64,000 bases of DNA from Byssochlamys sp. IMV 00236 (Eukaryota > Ascomycota > Eurotiomycetes > Eurotiales > Thermoascaceae), in the NCBI GenBank assembly GCA_001931875.2, contig MSJH02000815.1, positions 186,001 to 250,000 of the forward strand, written 5' to 3'. The position numbers were made by a program, and so were the translations under genes. The notes beneath the pieces were generated by a model. It saw only the letters and a list, made by a program, of their open reading frames with translations, did not search any database and was not told the origin of the DNA. The stretch's first letter is position 1. Each line of letters starts with the position of its first letter. Positions 60,111 through 64,000 of the stretch are shown piece by piece.

Positions 60111-62062
60111 ATGGCGCCTATGTCGCAGGAGGACCTCGAGTGGTTCAAGTCCACTTTCCATCCGATTCCTAAACCCCAGCTGCCGGACGACAGCGTGGAA
60201 TACTCGCTATATCTTATTCCCTCCGGCCCCGCCCCCGCCGCCGCCGAGGAAGCTGCTGAAACACGGTCGCGTCTGCACGAAGTCCAGAAGACGGCGTCTG
60301 AACTCACGAAGACCTTGTTGAAGGATTATATCTGGCAGCGAGATGCCTTCAGTCTGGAGATTGCCAAAGAAAATGGTAAGGAGTCTGCTGTTGCATTCCG
60401 CCAACGGTGGCGAGAACCGAAGCTGACATATATCTACTACTAGGTATTACACTACTGCGAGGGCGAACAAACTATGGAGACTCTATTGAAGATGAATGGG
60501 TCATTGTGTATATCCTACGCGAACTGACGAGAAGGCACAAGGATCTCTGGGTCAAGGTCGTAGACAGTGATGGCGAATTCCTTCTTGTCGAAGCCTCTGG
60601 TACTCTGCCAGCATGGTTAGAACCCGAAGTTGCAGACAATCGAGTGAGTCTATGAAAAGCGGTATTTGGCAGAGCATATCGAAACTAATGCTGGAAATAG
60701 GTGTGGATCCATGATGGCGAATTGGTGATCATACGACCGAAGCAGGAGCCGAAAGGCTCCAAGAGAACAACGGAAAAGATATCGCTCGAGGAATCCAGAC
60801 GAATTATACGGGAAGAGCCGAAGCGACTTATGCGGTCTGCGATGATACAGGAAGAAGCGTTCTATAGGCTACGGAACTATCCCAAGCAGATCAGTGAAAA
60901 TCTTCACTCCGCTTTGGTGACTCTTCCACGAAAAGTTGCGTACTTGCTGCATCAGAAACCTGCATACGTTTCTCCTGCAGTTGAAGCTTTCTACCTCAGA
61001 GATCCAATAGCTCTTCGACCACTCTGTGCCAAAGACCAAAACAACTTAATATTCAAACCGGATGATCTTGTAACGGTTAGCGTGCGGTTCACGAGAGTGG
61101 GATATGCACAGCTGAAGAGCCAGGACTTTCCCGTCCCTCAAAGTTGGATAGGAAAACTACCACCGAAGACAGACCAAAAAGCGTACGACCGTGCGGAGTT
61201 GGGGATGAAATTGTCTTGTGGGTTCGAGATGCTACTCTCCGACCCGCAGAATCAGGACAAAGTGTCTGTGCGGGAAATTAAACTATTGCTGGAAGACGTC
61301 AGTACTGGAGATGAGCAGCTGCCGACAGACGCTGAGATCGCGAAGTGGGATAAGCGGGAAGATGACGAAAAGTGGTTGGATATCAACTATGAGGATCTGG
61401 AAGGGGAGCTAAGAGGGAAAGCTAAAGGAGAGGGTGCCGACAAGCCAGGAGCCTTCGGTGATGCAAGCGCTCAGGAGAATCTGCAGCGCATCGTTGCTCG
61501 TTTCGAACAATTCCTGAATGATGAAGCTGCTGATTTCGAAGGTGCTGATCTTATCAACGAGTTTGATTCTGACGATGATGACGACGATGACGGTGACGAC
61601 CTCAGCAGCGACGGTGAAGACAAAGATGTATCGTTCGATGAGGAAGAATTCTCTAGGATGATGAAGGAGATGATGGGGTTGCCTTCAGGCTCCGAGCCCA
61701 AGGGTGCCTCCCGTCCAACGAACCAGCGCAACAGAGTAGAAGAGTTGGACGATGAGTCAGAAGATGATACAGAGCAGATTCAGGAGCTGTCACGGCAGAT
61801 GGAAGCTGAGTTGAGAGGTACTGGCGTGCTTGACCTTAATCGCCGCTCTAAAGGCCAGCACCAATCTCTCAAGGGAAAAGGACGTTCTACGAGCAACGAA
61901 GGCGATAAGTCGGAAGACGAATTAAACACAGACGAAGATATCAACGTCAATCTCGCTAAGAATCTCCTCGAAAGTCTACAGAGCCAAGCCGGAGCAGCTG
62001 GTCCTGGCAGCAACATGCTTGGCATGCTAGGAATGCAGATGCCCAAAGATAACCGACGATAA
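60111..62062 (+). CDS. Ecdysoneless / SGT1-family protein
   Basis: Conserved eukaryotic family (human ECD/hSGT1, fission yeast Sgt1) tied to pre-mRNA splicing through Prp8 and to transcription. Exons 60111-60375, 60444-60643 and 60701-62062 give 608 residues. The start MAPMSQEDLEWFKSTFHPIP leads into VEYSLYLI. Family blocks follow: DEWVIVYILRELTRRHKDLWVKVVDSDGEFLLVEAS, LPAWLEPEVADNRVWIHDGELVII, and KVAYLLHQKPAYVSPAVEAFYLRDP. The C-terminal third is acidic (an Asp run near residue 440) with EEFSRMMKEMMGLPSG, then low complexity. A start at 60054 would add 19 residues and is less likely. Not related to the plant/yeast Skp1-binding SGT1. Confidence 0.9.
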
Positions 62063-62338
62063 TCGACCTACACCACTATTTGACGGGCTATGAATCTCCC
62101 TAAACCAGATATCATTTGGGCCAATTGTCTGGATCGAATTATCCACTAATACATCAGACTGGATATGCCAAACACGATTAATCTCGCTTTCCTTCATCAT
62201 CCATGCTATGCAACTGCTTGTCTTGTTCCGCCATTGCAAGACCAAGCGTGAGTATCCAAATGCTCCGCCTCACAGATCATCAAATGGCCGGCAATAACCG
62301 CAAATAATCACATAAAGGAGAGCGGCTATGCAAGGACT

Positions 62339-62564
62339 CTAGTTCTGGGCGACGTTAACGTCAGCCGAGTTGAAAGGTACGACGTCGCCTTGCGTGGTCG
62401 TCATGGCAGGAGCGGTATCCGTTCGTTCTGTTTGCACCTGTTAGCACTCTATTCGAGCCCGGTTGTAAGCAAACCGGCAGCAGTGAACGCTTACCATGGG
62501 TAGTGATTGGAGCCGCAATAGCGACAGCTGCAAGGAGGGAAAAAATGGCGACGGTGAAACGCAT
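62339..62564 (-). CDS. Small predicted secreted peptide
   Basis: Exons 62564-62495 and 62427-62339 give 52 residues. The first 18 are a textbook signal peptide (MRFTVAIFSLLAAVAIAA) with a cleavage site before Pro19. The remaining 34 or so are Thr/Asn/Val-rich with no Cys and no membrane segment. The intron has a GTAAGC donor and a GCTAAC branch site. The acceptor nearest the branch (CTAACAG) is too close, so the CAAACAG acceptor was used; it gives the frame ending VNVAQN. Using the nearer acceptor, or keeping the intron, gives other C-termini. I do not recognise the family. Fungal genomes have many such peptides, some induced by stress or host contact. Confidence 0.6.
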
Positions 62565-63951
62565 TTTGGAAGATTTGAAATTTGGACTGGAGAGTATATG
62601 GCCTGAGTTCTGAAAGGAACGGCTTTTGGAGTTCGAGATAGAGAGCGAGAAAAGAAGTCGACCGGCGACAAATGAACACTGCGTACAGAAAGATTGACGG
62701 TGGACGAAAGAATAGGAGACTCCAAAGAATTGTAGAAGCTTGAGGGAGAAGGAAACTTGCTCTGGGAGTGTAAGAAATATACTTCCTGACAATTATATAG
62801 ACGGCCATCGGCCTCATAGAAGGCAGCACGCAATCAACAAGGAAAATGCTGTGTACGGCATAGCCCAAAATGGATGAATCAGGGAACTTTCCAATTCAGG
62901 TCTATACTACGACAGCCCCTGTGAGAGAAGCGTCACAAGCATTCGCTTATTACAGTATGGTTCCTACTACATCTGGAAGTGGACTGGATGTGCCGGGCAG
63001 AAATGAATTTGGGGCGGTCCTTATGCGGATGGTTGCAGATACAAAATCAGTAATGGGCTGCGGATCGTCTGTTTGATGGACAGGGAGCTCTTGGTCTGTG
63101 CCTTAGCTGAGGATTGCGGCGTAGAGATCTGATACAGGTCTCAAGCGTCTCTGGATACTCGAGACCATGTCTGTCTGAGATCAAATGGACTCCTGCTTGG
63201 CAGGATCTTAACCTCTTATTGGTAACAACAGGATCGAAGCAAGATAAAATAAGATCTACATTCAATTAACAGGACTTCCCAGTCATTTCTTTTCATCGGG
63301 ATATGGATGATTTTTCCAAATAGTATACTTAGTCACCGCAATATACCAATTCGCCGCAGTCCGGTGCCCCAACAGCCAGTGGCAGCAGCTATTCCAGCTT
63401 CACGCCCTGGACCAGACCGCTGTGGGTCATATAGACCAATATCAGTTAGCGAATAATGCCGCGTCATCGAGGTACGGGGATGAAAATCTTGCAAGACAGC
63501 GTACTTAGAATAGCATCGAGGAGAATTATGGTACGGTCCCAGGGGGCGATTCTGCTTTCTAGGCACCGCCAGGCGCTCAACGTCACCCGCAGCCCGGCCC
63601 GATAAGCCCTCACGTGCGGGCTATCTCCCATTTCCCCTGGGTCCTCGCTTTCCCCTCGGTCGTCTGGAGTACGATCAACTCCACGGACGATCGGACAGCG
63701 TTGCACCGCTGCTCGAACCGTGAGGCTCAGCAGATCGAGGCCTATCCCCTTCGCTGGCTGGAACCTGCGGGTAGAAATCTTCTTTCGTTGTGATACTGCT
63801 AGCACCCCGGGATCTTCGTTCAGGCCCTCGTTGCTTGTATCACCGGCCCCCGCTTCTGCTCTGCTACCTCAGAACAACTCCAGCGGAGTAGGCCTGGATC
63901 TGCATCGACACGGACGCCGTCGTTATTGGAGAGATCGTCCTGCTCTTAAAG
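62565..63951. other. Large intergenic region before the AMMECR1-like gene
   Basis: 1387 bases, the largest gap in the window. Part next to 62564 is the leader of the secreted peptide gene (C/T-rich on that strand). Frames at 62870-63076 (+), 63333-63566 (-) and 63464-63805 (-) have no recognisable content. The right part becomes GC-rich and probably holds the promoter of the gene at 63952. Confidence 0.45.
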
Positions 63952-64000
63952 ATGGCGACTCCAGCTCACTGCTATTACTGTTTCGAGTCTCTTGCGGCTT
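63952..64000 (+). CDS. Start of an AMMECR1-like protein (cut by window edge)
   Basis: Only 16 codons are present: MATPAHCYYCFESLAA. This start, with the C-x2-C pair at residues 7 and 10, resembles the N-terminus of fungal AMMECR1-family proteins. The family is conserved from archaea to humans and its biochemical role is unclear. The call rests on this short stretch alone. Confidence 0.5.
   Translation, partial: MATPAHCYYCFESLAA

Noticed and set aside
63700..63725. GGTTCGAG on the minus strand, resembling a tRNA T-loop
   Set aside because: The flanking bases cannot form a T-stem, and no acceptor stem or B-box/A-box pair fits.
63464..63805. 113-codon minus-strand frame near the right edge
   Set aside because: No domain, no signal sequence, and no splice partners. 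It may be chance in GC-rich promoter DNA.

Overview
The window looks like nuclear DNA of a filamentous ascomycete, most likely Aspergillus or a close relative in the Eurotiales. Genes are dense and lie on both strands. They carry many short introns (mostly about 45-110 nt) with GTAAGT/GTATGT-type donors and CTAAC/CTGAC-type branch sites. The proteins read like Eurotiales orthologues of core eukaryotic genes. I see no operons, CRISPR arrays, rRNA genes or convincing tRNA genes. Exon boundaries were reconstructed by eye from splice consensus, reading-frame continuity and protein-family alignment from memory.

Layout. 0-11.4 kb: a partial RRM-domain protein (-), a MYST histone acetyltransferase of Sas2 type (+), chaperonin subunit CCT6 (-), box C/D snoRNP core Nop58 (+), a low-complexity nuclear-type hypothetical (+) and the cytochrome oxidase assembly factor Cox20 (-). 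11.8-23.7 kb: DNA polymerase epsilon catalytic subunit (+), a Ca2+/calmodulin-dependent kinase (+) and the ribosome-associated Hsp70 Ssz1 (-). 24-26.1 kb: an AT-rich, accessory-looking segment with a PD-(D/E)XK-nuclease-like gene (-) flanked by diverged direct repeats. 26.4-38.8 kb: a Sur7/PalI-family membrane protein (-), the RAVE subunit Rav2/Rogdi (+), a metallophosphoesterase (-), mitoribosome factor Rsm22 (+), DASH subunit Spc19 (-), ATP synthase subunit j (+), mitoribosomal protein Mrp2 (+) and an Arb2-domain protein (+). 39-52.2 kb: polynucleotide kinase Grc3 (-), RNA polymerase I subunit Rpa34 (+), cytosolic serine hydroxymethyltransferase (+), Mediator Med9 (-), cofactor-independent phosphoglycerate mutase (+), prefoldin 6 (-) and Vps4 (+). 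53-64 kb: a secreted S28 serine peptidase (-), a pericentrin-like spindle-pole-body protein (-), an ecdysoneless/SGT1 protein (+), a 52-residue predicted secreted peptide (-) and the first codons of an AMMECR1-like gene (+).

The genes do not form one pathway. Several share a theme: mitochondrial function (Cox20, Rsm22, Atp18, Mrp2), ribosome production (Nop58, Grc3, Rpa34, Ssz1), and tubulin folding or the spindle (CCT6, prefoldin 6, Spc19, Pcp1). The most regular structural feature is head-to-head pairing: eleven pairs share a 5' region, most of them 300-460 bp long. Convergent pairs are separated by 3' regions of about 130-850 bp.

The best candidates for something not yet described are the direct-repeat-flanked PD-(D/E)XK-like gene, whose usual metal-binding Asp appears to be His, and the small secreted peptide gene, whose reading frame depends on intron choice. 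The housekeeping genes appear intact.
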